From NCBI RefSeq assembly GCF_018138085.1, contig NZ_CP073105.1, positions 3,038,001 to 3,102,000 of the forward strand: a stretch of DNA of 64,000 nucleotides, read 5' to 3'. The DNA is from Stutzerimonas stutzeri. GTDB lineage: Bacteria; Pseudomonadota; Gammaproteobacteria; Pseudomonadales; Pseudomonadaceae. Numbering within the stretch: position 1 is the stretch's first letter; the number at the start of each line of letters is the position of its first letter. A program made the translations under genes and the position numbers. The notes beneath the pieces are model-generated. The model saw only the letters and a list, made by a program, of their open reading frames with translations. It was not told where the DNA came from and searched no databases. Shown one piece after another: positions 1-9,178 of the stretch.

Positions 1-872
1 GGATCTTCGGAAATGGTTACGGTCAGGCTGCCATGCGTCACGGCCGCCGGTTGAACACGAACGTTCTGGCCGATAACGATGGTGCCGGTACGCGAGTTGA
101 TGATCACCTTGGCCACCGCCTGACCAACGTCGACCTCGAGATTCTCCAAAATCGACAGGTAGTCCACGCGCTGGCTCGGATCCAGCGGTGCGGTGATGCT
201 GATCGAACCACCATCCAGCGCCTGGGCCACGCCGGGGCCAAGCAGCTCGTTGATGTGGTCGACAATGTTCTTGGCCGTGGTGAAATCCGGACGGTTGAGG
301 TTCATCGTCAGGGTGTTGCCCTGGTTGAAGGCGCTCGGCACCGGCCGCTCGACGGTCGCACCACCGGGAATACGGCCGGCCGAGGGAATATTGACGGTGA
401 TGCGCGAACCGTCGGCACCGCCGGCATCGAAGCCGCCGACGACGAGGTTGCCCTGAGCGATGGCATACACGTTGCCGTCGATCCCCTTGAGCGGCGCCAT
501 CAGCAGGCTGCCGCCACGCAGGCTCTTGGCGTTACCGATCGACGACACCGTGATGTCGATCGTCTGGCCCGGCTTGGCGAACGGCGGAAGCTCGGCATGG
601 ATCGACACCGCCGCAACGTTCTTCAGCTGGACGTTGCCGCCGGCCGGAACCTTGATGCCGAACTGCGCCATCATGTTGTTGAAGGTCTGCACGGTAAACG
701 GCGTCTGCGTGGTCTGGTCGCCGCTGCCATTGAGGCCGACCACCAGGCCGTAACCAATCAGCTGGTTGCTGCGCACCCCCTGAATGGTCGCGATGTCCTT
801 GAGCCGCTCGGCGTGTGCGGGGATGGCCGCTACGCACAGCAAGGCAAGCAGGATCGAGCTGAACAGTTTCAT
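1..872 (-). CDS. flgI: Flagellar P-ring protein FlgI (3' part outside window)
   Basis: FlgI forms the periplasmic P ring around the flagellar rod, a passive bushing in the peptidoglycan layer. The ATG is at 872-870 and gives a Sec signal peptide ([21 protein letters not shown]) followed by the family's opening [21 protein letters not shown]. About 290 of roughly 370 residues are present; the C-terminus lies beyond the left edge. Conserved stretches such as GNLVVGGFD and [13 protein letters not shown] are readable. The start lies 13 bp after the flgH stop, so it belongs to the flgFGHI transcript. Confidence 0.95.
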   Translation of the reverse strand, partial: MKLFSSILLALLCVAAIPAHAERLKDIATIQGVRSNQLIGYGLVVGLNGSGDQTTQTPFTVQTFNNMMAQFGIKVPAGGNVQLKNVAAVSIHAELPPFAKPGQTIDITVSSIGNAKSLRGGSLLMAPLKGIDGNVYAIAQGNLVVGGFDAGGADGSRITVNIPSAGRIPGGATVERPVPSAFNQGNTLTMNLNRPDFTTAKNIVDHINELLGPGVAQALDGGSISITAPLDPSQRVDYLSILENLEVDVGQAVAKVIINSRTGTIVIGQNVRVQPAAVTHGSLTVTISED

Positions 873-885
873 TGCCTGTACCTGC

Positions 886-1581
886 TTAGAAAGGCCACAA
901 CGGGCTGACGAAGAAGCGATCCAGCCAACCCGGCTGGCTGGCATCGGCGAACGCGCCGGTGCCGGAATAGGTGATGCGCGCATCAGCGATACGGGTCGAC
1001 GGCACGGTGTTGTCGGTCGCGATATCGTCCGAGCGCACCAGGCCGGCGATGCGCACCAGCTCGTCGCCGGTGTTGAGCGTCATCCACTTCTCGCCGCGGA
1101 TCGCCAGGATGCCGTTGGGCAGCACGTCGGAGACGGTCACAGTGATGGAGCCGGACAAACTGTTGCTCTGCCCTGCCTGACCGGAGCCGGAGGTGTCACG
1201 CGCCGCTTCATATTCGGCACCCAGGCTCATGTTGTTGCCGGTCAGCGGGTTGGCCATCGAAACGGCGCCTCCGAACAGTGAGCCAAGGCCGATGTTGGCC
1301 TTGCTGTCCTTGGAAATCTTCGAATTCGAGTTCTTGCTTGCCTGCGTCTTCTCGTTGAGGGTGACGGTGATGATGTCGCCGACCCGATACGCCTTGCGAT
1401 CGTCGTACAGATTGGTTTCGAAGCCAGCCTGGTAAATCGCTCCGTTGTTCTGCGCAGCCGGCAGCGGCGTGCGCGGCAGAACCGGCGCGTAATAGGGATC
1501 GTTGGGCTTCGGAGCAGGTGCCATACAACCGGACAGGATCACGGCGGGCATCAGCGGAAGGACAGACAACAAGCGGCGCAT
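886..1581 (-). CDS. flgH: Flagellar L-ring lipoprotein FlgH
   Basis: FlgH builds the outer-membrane L ring. The 231-residue product opens with a lipoprotein signal ([19 protein letters not shown]), with lipobox LSGC and the acylated Cys at about residue 19. The typical FlgH body follows: [20 protein letters not shown], the Ser/Thr-rich middle, and [19 protein letters not shown] place the start at ATG 1581 because GAGGTGA sits 7 nt upstream. An in-frame GTG lies two codons earlier at 1587. It lies between flgG and flgI in the same minus-strand unit. Confidence 0.96.
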   Translation of the reverse strand: MRRLLSVLPLMPAVILSGCMAPAPKPNDPYYAPVLPRTPLPAAQNNGAIYQAGFETNLYDDRKAYRVGDIITVTLNEKTQASKNSNSKISKDSKANIGLGSLFGGAVSMANPLTGNNMSLGAEYEAARDTSGSGQAGQSNSLSGSITVTVSDVLPNGILAIRGEKWMTLNTGDELVRIAGLVRSDDIATDNTVPSTRIADARITYSGTGAFADASQPGWLDRFFVSPLWPF

Positions 1582-1610
1582 ATTCACCTCAATCCAGCGG
1601 CTGACAGCTA

Positions 1611-2396
1611 TTACAGCTGCTGGGTAACGAAAGACAGCATCTGGTCGGCCGTGGAGATGACTTTCGAGTTCATCTCGTAGGCGCGCTGCGTGGTGATCAT
1701 GTTCACCAGCTCCTCGACGACGCTGACGTTTGAGTTTTCCAGTGTGTTCTGCAGCACGGTACCCAGTCCGTTGAGGCCTGGCGTGCTGACCTGCGGCGCG
1801 CCGCTGGCAGCGGTTTCCAGGAACAGGTTGCTGCCCATTGCCTGCAGGCCGGCCGGGTTGACGAAGTCCGCGGTCTGGATGTTGCCGATGATCTGCGGCG
1901 CCGGGTTGCCCAGGGTGGTGACGGACACGGTGCCATCCTCGCCCACGGTGAAGGTCTGGGTCTCAGGCGGCACGACGATGGCCGGTTCCAGGGCGTAGCC
2001 GTTGGAGGTCACGATCTGGCCGTCAGCGTTCAGGTGAAAGCTGCCGTCGCGTGAGTAGGAGACGGTGCCGTCCGGCAGCAGGACCTGGAAGAAGCCGCGC
2101 CCATTGATCGCCATGTCGAGCGGCTGCTCGGTGGTCTGCAGGCTACCGGCGGTGAACTGTTTCTGCGTACCGACGATGCGTACACCCGTACCCAATTGCA
2201 GGCCGGACGGCAGTTCGCTGTCCTGGCTGGATTGGCCGCCCGGCTGGCGGCGGATCTGGTAGAGCAGATCCTGAAACTCGGCCCGGTCTTTCTTGAAGCC
2301 CGTAGTGGATACGTTGGCCAGGTTGTTCGAAATGGTGGTCAGGTTCATGTCCTGCGCGGACAGACCTGTCTTGCTTACCCACAGTGCTGGAAGCAT
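1611..2396 (-). CDS. flgG: Flagellar distal rod protein FlgG
   Basis: FlgG is the distal rod protein that passes through the P and L rings. At 261 residues it matches the usual length. The N-terminus has the rod/hook motif ([18 protein letters not shown], about residues 20-37) and the C-terminus has the matching coiled-coil segment ([18 protein letters not shown]). The central [20 protein letters not shown] is also diagnostic. It lies between flgF and flgH with short gaps and no terminator, consistent with one flgFGHI transcript. Confidence 0.97.
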   Translation of the reverse strand: MLPALWVSKTGLSAQDMNLTTISNNLANVSTTGFKKDRAEFQDLLYQIRRQPGGQSSQDSELPSGLQLGTGVRIVGTQKQFTAGSLQTTEQPLDMAINGRGFFQVLLPDGTVSYSRDGSFHLNADGQIVTSNGYALEPAIVVPPETQTFTVGEDGTVSVTTLGNPAPQIIGNIQTADFVNPAGLQAMGSNLFLETAASGAPQVSTPGLNGLGTVLQNTLENSNVSVVEELVNMITTQRAYEMNSKVISTADQMLSFVTQQL

Positions 2397-2442
2397 GTCG
2401 TTCTCCTATGGCGCCGGAATCTGGGCGCGCCGCCTAGTTTGA

Positions 2443-3183
2443 TTAGCTGATCTGCAAGACTCGGGCCGCAGCGGCACCATCTTCTTCCGCGGTGCGCATC
2501 ATCTTCACGTGAAGCTCGAATTGGCGGGACAGTGCCAGCATCGAGGTCATCTCCGCGACAGCATTGACGTTGCTCGCCTCGAGGAAGCCGGACGTCACGC
2601 GCACCGCGGCATCCGCCTCGACGGGCTTGCCGTCTTTCATCCGGATCAGACCGTCGGTGCCCTTCTGCAGCTGTTTGGGGTCCGGGTTCACCAGCTTCAG
2701 GCGATCCACCGTCACCACGACGTTCGGATCTTCACCCAGCGCGCGGATGCTGATCGACCCATCGGCACCGATCTCGACCTTCTCTTCCGGCGGCACGGCA
2801 ATCGGCCCGGCGTTGCCGAGTACCGGCAAACCATCGCCGGTTCTGAGCATGCCGAGCGTATCGATGTTCAGGCTGCCCGTACGGGCATAGGCTTCGCTGC
2901 CATCAGGGGCCTGCACGGCGATCCAGCCATCACCCTCGACGGCGACGTCCAGGTCCCGCCCGGTTTCCTGTAGGGTCCCGGAGCTAAAGTCGGTACCGGG
3001 GCGCTCGCTCATGGCATACACACGCGCCGGAAAGCTGTCGCCGAAGACCTGCATCGAGCGCGCCTGCTCAAAGTCGCGACGGAAGCCCGTAGTCGAGATG
3101 TTCGCCAGGTTGTTGGCATGTGCCTGCTGGGCACGAGAGTTTTGGCTCGCCCCCGTCATTGCCACATAGAGCATCTTGTCCAT
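2443..3183 (-). CDS. flgF: Flagellar proximal rod protein FlgF
   Basis: FlgF is a proximal rod protein. The product is 246 residues from ATG 3183, which is preceded by a strong ribosome site (GGAGG, 5 nt upstream). A longer frame reaching 3213 has no comparable site. The N-terminal motif (NLANISTTGFRRDFEQ) and the C-terminal helix (MTSMLALSRQFELHVKMM) are those of the rod/hook family. It is the first gene of flgFGHI, and a sigma-54 promoter lies about 55 bp upstream of its start. Confidence 0.96.
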   Translation of the reverse strand: MDKMLYVAMTGASQNSRAQQAHANNLANISTTGFRRDFEQARSMQVFGDSFPARVYAMSERPGTDFSSGTLQETGRDLDVAVEGDGWIAVQAPDGSEAYARTGSLNIDTLGMLRTGDGLPVLGNAGPIAVPPEEKVEIGADGSISIRALGEDPNVVVTVDRLKLVNPDPKQLQKGTDGLIRMKDGKPVEADAAVRVTSGFLEASNVNAVAEMTSMLALSRQFELHVKMMRTAEEDGAAAARVLQIS

Positions 3184-3236
3184 GGAACCTCCGTAACACA
3201 CAAATTGACGCAAACTGGATCGTTACGGATCAATTC

Positions 3237-3252
3237 AGCAAGACGCATGCCA
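3237..3252 (-). promoter_or_regulatory. Sigma-54 (RpoN) promoter for flgFGHI
   Basis: The minus strand reads TGGCATG-CGTC-TTGCT, a full match to the RpoN -24/-12 pattern with the required 4-nt spacer. It lies between the flgE terminator and the flgF start, about 53 bp before the ATG. RpoN with FleQ/FleR is known to drive these operons in Pseudomonas; assignment here rests on the motif and its position. Confidence 0.85.
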
Positions 3253-3302
3253 AGGAAAAAGAGAGAAGATAAGTCTTTGATTAATTGATGATTTATTCAA
3301 AT

Positions 3303-3356
3303 AAAAAAAGCCCCGAAGGGCCTGCAAAACCCGAGGCGGCAATTTCCCGCCGCCTC
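3303..3356 (-). terminator. Rho-independent terminator after flgE, with a second stem-loop
   Basis: Read on the minus strand, a GC hairpin (GAGGCGGC / GCCGCCTC, 3333-3340 with 3349-3356) is followed by GCCC-TTC-GGGGC and a run of seven T residues (3303-3309). This is a classic intrinsic terminator 17 bp past the flgE stop. It separates flgBCDE from flgFGHI, which has its own promoter just downstream. Confidence 0.88.
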
Positions 3357-3373
3357 GCTGCGACTGACGTCGT

Positions 3374-4654
3374 TTACCGCAGGTTGATGATCGTCTGGGT
3401 AATGGCACTCTCGGTTTCGATGGTCTTGGCGTTCGCCTGGTAGTTGCGCTGCGCCACGATGAGGTTCACCAGCTGATCGGAAAGCTCGACGTTAGAGTCT
3501 TCAAGCGCTCCGGCCTGCAGCGAACCCAGGGTACCGCTGCCAGGCGGGTTGCGCACTGGCTCGCCCGATTCGAACGACTGGACCCACTGCGTCTTGCCGA
3601 CCGGCGTCAGGCCCTGGACGTTGGCGAAGTTGGCCAGAATGATCTGCCCCTGCACCTTGGACTGGCCGTTGGTGTACCGAGCGAAGATCTCACCTGATTC
3701 GCTGATCTCAAGACCGGCGAGTTCTCCAGTGGTGTAACCGTCCTGAGCGACGCTGTTAACAGCAAAGGCGCTGGCGTATTGGGTGGAGCCGCGGATGTCT
3801 AGCGAGACGTCCAACCCGGCGGCGGGCGCAGCGTTGTTCAACGACCAGCTACCATCGGTGTTGTGGACGGCAGGCTGCCAGCCAGCGATCGCCGTGCTAC
3901 CGCTCGCAGGCGTCAGCAAACTACCAGACGGACTGAACTCGAGCGTGGTCGTGTTAGGTGCCGTGCTATTGACCGGATCAGACGGGTTACGTCCGTCGAT
4001 AAGCACGTTCATCTGCCAGGTGTTGGCCGTGCCGCTCTTGACGAAATATTGCGTCATGACGTGGGCGTTACCTTGCTCGTCATAGATATTGGTCGAGGTC
4101 GACGAGTTGTAACTCAATGGATCAGCCGGATCGAACGGCGTATTGATCGGCTGGGTATTGGTCGAATTGAGGTTGAAGCCCTGCGTGACCTTGGTCGTGG
4201 CCTTGGGTTCCTGGCTGGCGGTCTGGATCTTCAGATCGCTGACCTGCCCCGTCTGGATATTGCCGTTGGCGTCGACCGAATAGCCCTGCAGGTGATAACC
4301 GAAGTTGTCGACCAGATTGCCTTGCTTGTCGGTACCGAAATAACCCGCACGGGTGTAGCTCAGCGCGCCGTTGTTGCTGACCTGGAAAAAGCCGTTGCCG
4401 TTGATCGCCAAATCCAGCGCGTTCTGCGTGTAGTTGATGTTGCCCTGGTTGAACTGCTGCGACACGTTCGCCAGCAGCACGCCACTTCCCTGCGGGTTCT
4501 TGCCGGTGCCGAGCACGGATGAGGCGTACACGTCGGCAAACTCTGCCCGTGATTGCTTGAACCCTGCCGTTCCGGCGTTGGCAATGTTGTTACCCGTGAC
4601 GTTGAGGTCTTTGCTGGCGGCACGCATGCCGCTGAGGCCGATATTGAACGACAT
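3374..4654 (-). CDS. flgE: Flagellar hook protein FlgE
   Basis: FlgE polymerises into the hook, the universal joint between rod and filament. The product has 426 residues. The N-terminal rod/hook motif (LNVTGNNIANAGTAGFKQSR), the GNGFFQVSNNGALSYTRAG segment and the C-terminal heptad region (VNLIVAQRNYQANAKTIETE) all match. The start at 4654 has AGGAG upstream. The variable middle domain (residues about 150-300) is Ser/Thr/Asn-rich, as expected for the exposed hook surface. It is the last gene of flgBCDE and is followed by a strong terminator. Confidence 0.97.
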   Translation of the reverse strand: MSFNIGLSGMRAASKDLNVTGNNIANAGTAGFKQSRAEFADVYASSVLGTGKNPQGSGVLLANVSQQFNQGNINYTQNALDLAINGNGFFQVSNNGALSYTRAGYFGTDKQGNLVDNFGYHLQGYSVDANGNIQTGQVSDLKIQTASQEPKATTKVTQGFNLNSTNTQPINTPFDPADPLSYNSSTSTNIYDEQGNAHVMTQYFVKSGTANTWQMNVLIDGRNPSDPVNSTAPNTTTLEFSPSGSLLTPASGSTAIAGWQPAVHNTDGSWSLNNAAPAAGLDVSLDIRGSTQYASAFAVNSVAQDGYTTGELAGLEISESGEIFARYTNGQSKVQGQIILANFANVQGLTPVGKTQWVQSFESGEPVRNPPGSGTLGSLQAGALEDSNVELSDQLVNLIVAQRNYQANAKTIETESAITQTIINLR

Positions 4655-4686
4655 GAATTGCTCCTGTTACCGGATCTGACCGGCGG

Positions 4687-5367
4687 TTACTGACCGATGA
4701 CCTGGACTTGCGACAGCGCGATGCTGCCGACCCCGGCCAGGTTGAGCATCAGCTCACCGCCGTTCTGCCCGAGAGTGACGCTGTCTACGTTGGCGGGCAG
4801 CAGGGTGTATAGGCCCTTGGTCTCGCCTTGGTAGGTGGCTTGTGCTTCAAACTTGTACGTCCCAGGCGGCAAGGTCTTGCCGCTCGAGTCCTTGCCGTCC
4901 CACATGAAGGAGACGTTGCCGGCCTCCTGCTGACCCATGTTGATCCGGTTGACGACGGTGCCGGCGCTGTCATAGACGTTGACCGAGACGTTGCTGCTGG
5001 AAGTGGGCAAAACCAGGCTGGCCTTGAAGGTCTCACTGGTATCCACAACCGCCTTGTCGCTCGGCACGATGACCTTGCGACCCACCAGGGAAGACGCCTG
5101 CAGGGCCTGGGACGACTGATACCCGGACAGCATCGTCTCCATGCTCGAATTCAACTTCTCTACGCCTTCGACGGTGCTGAACTGCGCCAGCTGAGCGATG
5201 AACTCACCGTTTTCCTGTGGCTCGAGCGGGTTCTGGTTGTTCAGCTGGGTGACCAGCAATTCGAGAAACTCGTTCTTGCCCAGATCCTTGCTCTTCGCTT
5301 CGCGATCCTTGATCTGGTACTGGTCGAGTACCGAACCGGTACCGCCGACGCTGCCTGTCGTGCTCAT
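4687..5367 (-). CDS. flgD: Flagellar hook assembly (capping) protein FlgD
   Basis: FlgD is the hook cap that allows FlgE subunits to assemble. The 226-residue product has the conserved N-terminal segment (KNEFLELLVTQLNNQNPLEPQ, about residues 31-51). The C-terminal half resembles the FLG_D/Ig-like domain, with the signature MWDGKDSSGKTLPPGTYKF. It lies between flgC and flgE with short gaps in the sigma-54-dependent unit. Confidence 0.97.
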   Translation of the reverse strand: MSTTGSVGGTGSVLDQYQIKDREAKSKDLGKNEFLELLVTQLNNQNPLEPQENGEFIAQLAQFSTVEGVEKLNSSMETMLSGYQSSQALQASSLVGRKVIVPSDKAVVDTSETFKASLVLPTSSSNVSVNVYDSAGTVVNRINMGQQEAGNVSFMWDGKDSSGKTLPPGTYKFEAQATYQGETKGLYTLLPANVDSVTLGQNGGELMLNLAGVGSIALSQVQVIGQ

Positions 5368-5385
5368 GGCTATCTCTCGTTAGGG

Positions 5386-5829
5386 TTACTGACCGAGGGT
5401 CAGAACTTTCTGCAGCATGGTCTTGGCTGTGTTCATCAGCTCAGCGTTGGTCTGAAACGAACGGCTGGCGGAAATCATGTCGGCCATCTCTTCCACGACA
5501 TTGACGTTCGGGTAATAGACGTAGCCTTCGGCGTTCGCCGCGGGATGATTCGGCTCGTAACGCGCCTGCAGCTCGCTCTGATCCTCGACTACGCCCAGCA
5601 CCTGAACGCCGACGCCCGCCTGGCCCTGCTCGGCGAACAGCGACTGATCAGGTTGCCCATTGGCCTGCTGCAGCATGGTCGCGAACACGGGATGACGGGC
5701 ACGATAGGTCTGGTCGACGCTGGACGACACCGTCTCGGCGTTGGCGATGTTGCTGGATATGGTGTTCAGACGAGTGCTCTGCGCGCTCATGCCGCTGCCG
5801 GCGATGTTGAATACGTTTCCAAGGGACAT
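5386..5829 (-). CDS. flgC: Flagellar proximal rod protein FlgC
   Basis: FlgC is a proximal rod protein. The 147-residue product has the N-terminal motif STRLNTISSNIANAETVSSS and the C-terminal EEMADMISASRSFQTNAELM, both characteristic of FlgC. It follows flgB by 14 bp and precedes flgD by 18 bp, consistent with co-transcription and stoichiometric export. Confidence 0.97.
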   Translation of the reverse strand: MSLGNVFNIAGSGMSAQSTRLNTISSNIANAETVSSSVDQTYRARHPVFATMLQQANGQPDQSLFAEQGQAGVGVQVLGVVEDQSELQARYEPNHPAANAEGYVYYPNVNVVEEMADMISASRSFQTNAELMNTAKTMLQKVLTLGQ

Positions 5830-5843
5830 AGTGGTCGCTCCTG

Positions 5844-6248
5844 TTAATCGCCACGCAGGGCGCCCATCAGGCCCCTGAACTTACTGTTGAGCAAGGTGAA
5901 GCTTGCCTGGAAATCAATGGCATTCTCGGCGTAGGCGGCTTGCTCGACCTGCGCGTCGACCGTGTTCTGATCCAGCGATGCATGTGCAGGCGTACGAAAG
6001 CGCAACCCAGGATCGGCAATCTCCATCCCTTCGGCAGCGATGTGCTTGCTACTGGTTAGCGCCACACCGAATTCGCCGCGGTTCTTGCTGCTCTGGGCGG
6101 CAAGCACGGAACTGAAATCGAGGTCACGCGCTTTGTAGTTGGGCGTGTCGGCGTTAGCGATGTTGTTGGCCAGCACTTCGGCGCGCTGGGCGCGAAAACC
6201 GAGAGCTTTCTCGTGGATACCGAGCGCTTTGTCGAAACTGATGCTCAT
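5844..6248 (-). CDS. flgB: Flagellar proximal rod protein FlgB
   Basis: FlgB is the rod protein nearest the MS ring/export gate. The product from ATG 6248 is 134 residues (MSISFDKALGIHEKALGFRA), the expected FlgB start, and AGAGGT lies upstream. A longer frame to 6308 would start inside the promoter and is rejected. The rod motif (LANNIANADTPNYKARDLDF) is near residues 26-45. It is the first gene of flgBCDE, just downstream of a sigma-54 site. Confidence 0.96.
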   Translation of the reverse strand: MSISFDKALGIHEKALGFRAQRAEVLANNIANADTPNYKARDLDFSSVLAAQSSKNRGEFGVALTSSKHIAAEGMEIADPGLRFRTPAHASLDQNTVDAQVEQAAYAENAIDFQASFTLLNSKFRGLMGALRGD

Positions 6249-6291
6249 GATCTGGACCTCTGCCGGATACAAGTCTGCTTGGCAAAGCATG

Positions 6292-6307
6292 AGCAAACAC
6301 CGTGCCA
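6292..6307 (-). promoter_or_regulatory. Sigma-54 (RpoN) promoter for flgBCDE
   Basis: The minus strand reads TGGCACG-GTGT-TTGCT, an exact match to the RpoN -24/-12 consensus, 43 bp upstream of the flgB ATG. The spacing fits a leader of about 30 nt with its ribosome site. Confidence 0.88.
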
Positions 6308-6447
6308 TTTAGGCAAAGCGCTGATATATAGGCATTTTTACTGATCAGAACGATCGGGAGGCGTCAAAAGCGGCAATGCTTTTCCTTTTGCCTTGCCGCT
6401 CTGGACCGGTCACCGACAGAATTCTGCCGCGCCGGGCTTGGAGCTGG

Positions 6448-7305
6448 TCACTTCGCTTTGTAGATAATGCCCGGGCTGCATTGCACCATCTGATAGAGCT
6501 CAGGAAGGCCGTTCAGCGCCTCCGATGCGCCGAGAAACAGATACCCCCCGGGCTTCAGCGTGGCGTGAATACGCTTGAGGATGTCCTTCTTTACGTCCGC
6601 GGAAAAATAGATCAGCACGTTCCGGCAGAACACCACGTCGAACTTGCCCAGCACGGCGTAGCTATCTAGCAAGTTCTGTACGCGAAACTCGACACGACTA
6701 CGGATGCCCGGCTTGACCACCCAACGCCCGGGCGTCTTGGCATCGAAATAGCGCTGCAGGCGATCGCTCGACAGCCCGCGCGCGATCGCCAGGCTGTCGT
6801 ACTCGGCCGCCTTGCTCGCCGCCAGCATCGCGCCGGACAGCTCAGTGGCGACAATCTGAACAGCCGGCTTTGGCTGGCTGGGACTGTTTCGCTCGTACTC
6901 GTCGATCGTCATCGACAGCGAATAAGGCTCCTGCCCCGAAGAGCAGGCCGCCGACCAGATACGCAGTCGCTGCCCGACCGCTGACTTGAGCAACTCCGGC
7001 AGGACCCGGTTCTTCATCACCTCGAACGGATAGGTATCACGAAACCAGAGCGTTTCGTTGGTCGTCATCGCATCGACGACCTGCTCCCTGAGGCCGCTGC
7101 GAGGCTGTGCCTGAATCTTTCTGACCAGGTCGCCCAGGGTCTTGAGCCCCTGCTGCTCCATCAACTTGTTCAGCCTGCTCGACACGAGATATTGCTTGTT
7201 GTTGCCCAGCAAGATGCCGCAGGTTTTCTCGAGGAACACTCGGAACTGATCGAAATCCGGATCGCCTGACACTAATAATGCCCACCAGTCGTATTGAGAG
7301 GACAA
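6448..7305 (-). CDS. cheR: Chemotaxis protein methyltransferase CheR
   Basis: CheR transfers methyl groups from S-adenosylmethionine to glutamates of chemoreceptors, opposing CheB. The 285-residue product has the N-terminal helical domain (FDQFRVFLEKTCGILLGNNKQ). The SAM-binding domain follows, with RIWSAACSSGQEPYSLSM (about residues 120-137) and FDVVFCRNVLIYFS. The frame opens at TTG 7305, with GAGG 5 nt upstream. It starts 4 nt after the cheV stop, so the two are translationally close. Confidence 0.93.
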   Translation of the reverse strand: MSSQYDWWALLVSGDPDFDQFRVFLEKTCGILLGNNKQYLVSSRLNKLMEQQGLKTLGDLVRKIQAQPRSGLREQVVDAMTTNETLWFRDTYPFEVMKNRVLPELLKSAVGQRLRIWSAACSSGQEPYSLSMTIDEYERNSPSQPKPAVQIVATELSGAMLAASKAAEYDSLAIARGLSSDRLQRYFDAKTPGRWVVKPGIRSRVEFRVQNLLDSYAVLGKFDVVFCRNVLIYFSADVKKDILKRIHATLKPGGYLFLGASEALNGLPELYQMVQCSPGIIYKAK

Positions 7306-7309
7306 GGCC

Positions 7310-8242
7310 TCATTTTTTATCCGTTGTCCGGATTCGCTCTATCACGCGGTTGGCCAGATCGTCGGCCTGAAACTTTGCAAGAAAATCGTTTGCACCGACA
7401 CGCTTGACCATGCTCTGGTTGAACACGCCGGAGAGAGAAGTATGCAGCAGAATGTGCATGTCACGCATGACGGGATCCTGACGCACTTCGGTCGTTAATG
7501 TATAGCCATCCATTTCCGGCATCTCAATGTCGGAAATCATCATGACGAATTCCTTGGATGGGGTCTTACCTTCCGCCACCAGCCCGCGCAGGTAATTCAG
7601 CGCCTGGCGCCCGTCGTTCTGGGCGACCACTTCGATCCCCAGGTTCTGTAGACAACGAATAATCTGCTTTCGCGCAACGGACGAGTCGTCGACGATCAGT
7701 ACGCGACTGGTGGAGGCCTTGCTGCTGGTCTCTTCATCGGCGATACCGACCGAGAGCTGCTCGGATACAGGCGCGACCTCGGCAAGTACCTTCTCGACGT
7801 CGATGATCTCCACCATCTGTCCGTCGACGTGAGTCACGGCAGTCAGGTAGTGATCATGCCCGACGCCCTTGGGCGGCGGCAGAATGGCCTCCCAGTTCAT
7901 ATTGACGATCCGCTCCACCGACCGTACGAGAAACCCGAGGACCTTGGTGTTGTACTCCACGATGATGGCGAAGCTGTTCGGCAGGTCGCCGAGCGCTTGT
8001 TTGCCCGTGGCGAGCGAAAGATCCAGGATCGAAAGCGTGTTGCCGCGGATATTCGCAACACCACGAACCACCGGACTGGACCGAGGCATGACGGTCAGTC
8101 GGGGGCACTGCAGCACCTCCTTGACCTTGAATACGTTGATGCCGTAGAGCTGCTTCCCGTCCAACCGGAACAACAGCAGTTCCAAACGATTCTGTCCCAC
8201 CAGCTGTGTGCGCTGGTTAACCGAATCCAATATACCGGCCAT
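7310..8242 (-). CDS. cheV: Chemotaxis coupling protein CheV (CheW-receiver fusion)
   Basis: CheV couples chemoreceptors to CheA and contains its own phospho-receiver. The 310-residue product starts at ATG 8242 (MAGILDSVNQRTQLVGQNR) with AGAGGA upstream; a longer frame to 8371 lacks such a site. Residues about 17-165 form a CheW domain (LELLLFRLDGKQLYGINVFKVKE). Residues about 180-305 form a receiver domain with acidic residues in VLIVDDS, the phospho-acceptor Asp in MMISDIEMPEMDGY, and a C-terminal Lys in NDFLAKF. It is divergent from flgA. Confidence 0.93.
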   Translation of the reverse strand: MAGILDSVNQRTQLVGQNRLELLLFRLDGKQLYGINVFKVKEVLQCPRLTVMPRSSPVVRGVANIRGNTLSILDLSLATGKQALGDLPNSFAIIVEYNTKVLGFLVRSVERIVNMNWEAILPPPKGVGHDHYLTAVTHVDGQMVEIIDVEKVLAEVAPVSEQLSVGIADEETSSKASTSRVLIVDDSSVARKQIIRCLQNLGIEVVAQNDGRQALNYLRGLVAEGKTPSKEFVMMISDIEMPEMDGYTLTTEVRQDPVMRDMHILLHTSLSGVFNQSMVKRVGANDFLAKFQADDLANRVIERIRTTDKK

Positions 8243-8293
8243 GCCAGTTTCCTCTCGCTTGCGAAATGGTAGTCGATCATGAAACCGGCCTGA

Positions 8294-8309
8294 CGGCACG
8301 CGCCTTGCT
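8294..8309 (+). promoter_or_regulatory. Sigma-54 (RpoN) promoter for flgA
   Basis: The plus strand reads GGCACG-CGCC-TTGCT at 8295-8309, matching the RpoN -24/-12 core except for C instead of T in the first position. Transcription would start about 12 nt past the GC element, near 8320. This leaves almost no leader for ATG 8321 and favours the ATG at 8333 as the flgA start. Confidence 0.7.
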
Positions 8310-8320
8310 TGGGCCATGAC

Positions 8321-9073
8321 ATGAGCAAACAAATGACTTATTTCCGGCATCCCTGCAAGGCGATCTGCCATGCGATCCTTTTACCGGCCTTGTGTGGGCT
8401 GAGCCCGTTTGCTGACTCGGCAGGCGTGACACGACCTGAACAGCTTATCGACGCGACCCGCGACTTTCTTGAGCACGAGGTGGATGACTATTTGCAGCGT
8501 AGCCAAATCGAGGCCCGCTACGAAATCGAGGTCAACCGGCTCGATCCCCGCCTGCGTCTGGCGTCCTGTGACGAGCCGCTTTCGGCCAAGCTGGAAAGCC
8601 CGGCGCAGCCAGTCGGTCGCGCAACCATCCGGGTCAGTTGCGAAGGGTCCTCGCCCTGGTCCGTTTTCGTACCTGCACAGATTCATTTGTTCCGCGAGGT
8701 CATCGTCGCCCGGCGCCCACTGGCTCGCGAGAGCGTCATCGAACAGGCCGATGTCACCCTTGCAGAACGCGATGTGGGCTTGCTGAACCAAGGCTATATG
8801 ACCGCGTACGACCAAGTGCTCGGCAACAAAGTGACTCGCAGCGCCCTACCCGACCAGGTGTTGCCACCGACATACATCTCCGCGGCCGAAGTGGTACGCA
8901 AAGGGGATCAAGTCGTAATCAGCGCGAAAAATTCCACGATAAATGTGAGAATGCCGGGTGAAGCCTTGTCCGATGGCGCACTCGGCAGCCAGATCCGGGT
9001 CAAAAACCAACGATCCGGGCGGACGATCAAGGCCCGGGTCATGGGGCCCGGCCAGGTGGAAGTCGCGATGTAA
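8321..9073 (+). CDS. flgA: Flagellar P-ring assembly chaperone FlgA
   Basis: FlgA is the periplasmic chaperone needed to assemble FlgI into the P ring. The product is about 250 residues, with a Sec-type signal (hydrophobic HAILLPALCGLSPFADSA) and a C-terminal SAF/ChapFlgA region (VVRKGDQVVISAKNSTINV). In-frame starts are TTG 8309, ATG 8321 and ATG 8333. The sigma-54 site at 8295-8309 makes 8333 quite possible, which would shorten the protein by four residues. It is divergent from cheV and followed by flgM. Confidence 0.93.
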   Translation: MSKQMTYFRHPCKAICHAILLPALCGLSPFADSAGVTRPEQLIDATRDFLEHEVDDYLQRSQIEARYEIEVNRLDPRLRLASCDEPLSAKLESPAQPVGRATIRVSCEGSSPWSVFVPAQIHLFREVIVARRPLARESVIEQADVTLAERDVGLLNQGYMTAYDQVLGNKVTRSALPDQVLPPTYISAAEVVRKGDQVVISAKNSTINVRMPGEALSDGALGSQIRVKNQRSGRTIKARVMGPGQVEVAM

Positions 9074-9115
9074 GCGCATGGAACGCGACGACGCAGCCAT
9101 CGGCCGAAAAAAAGC

Positions 9116-9142
9116 TAAAGTTTTCTATGGATTTGCCGAAAA
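9116..9142 (+). promoter_or_regulatory. FliA (sigma-28) promoter for flgM
   Basis: TAAA (9116-9119), a 15-nt spacer and GCCGAAAA (9135-9142) fit the flagellar sigma-28 consensus TAAA-N15-GCCGATAA with one mismatch. It lies 36 bp before the flgM ATG. FliA control of flgMN is the known late-class arrangement in Pseudomonas and gives a feedback loop through the anti-sigma factor. Confidence 0.85.
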
Positions 9143-9178
9143 GCAGGCAAGCGTCCTGACTTATTCGAGGTTTCGATC

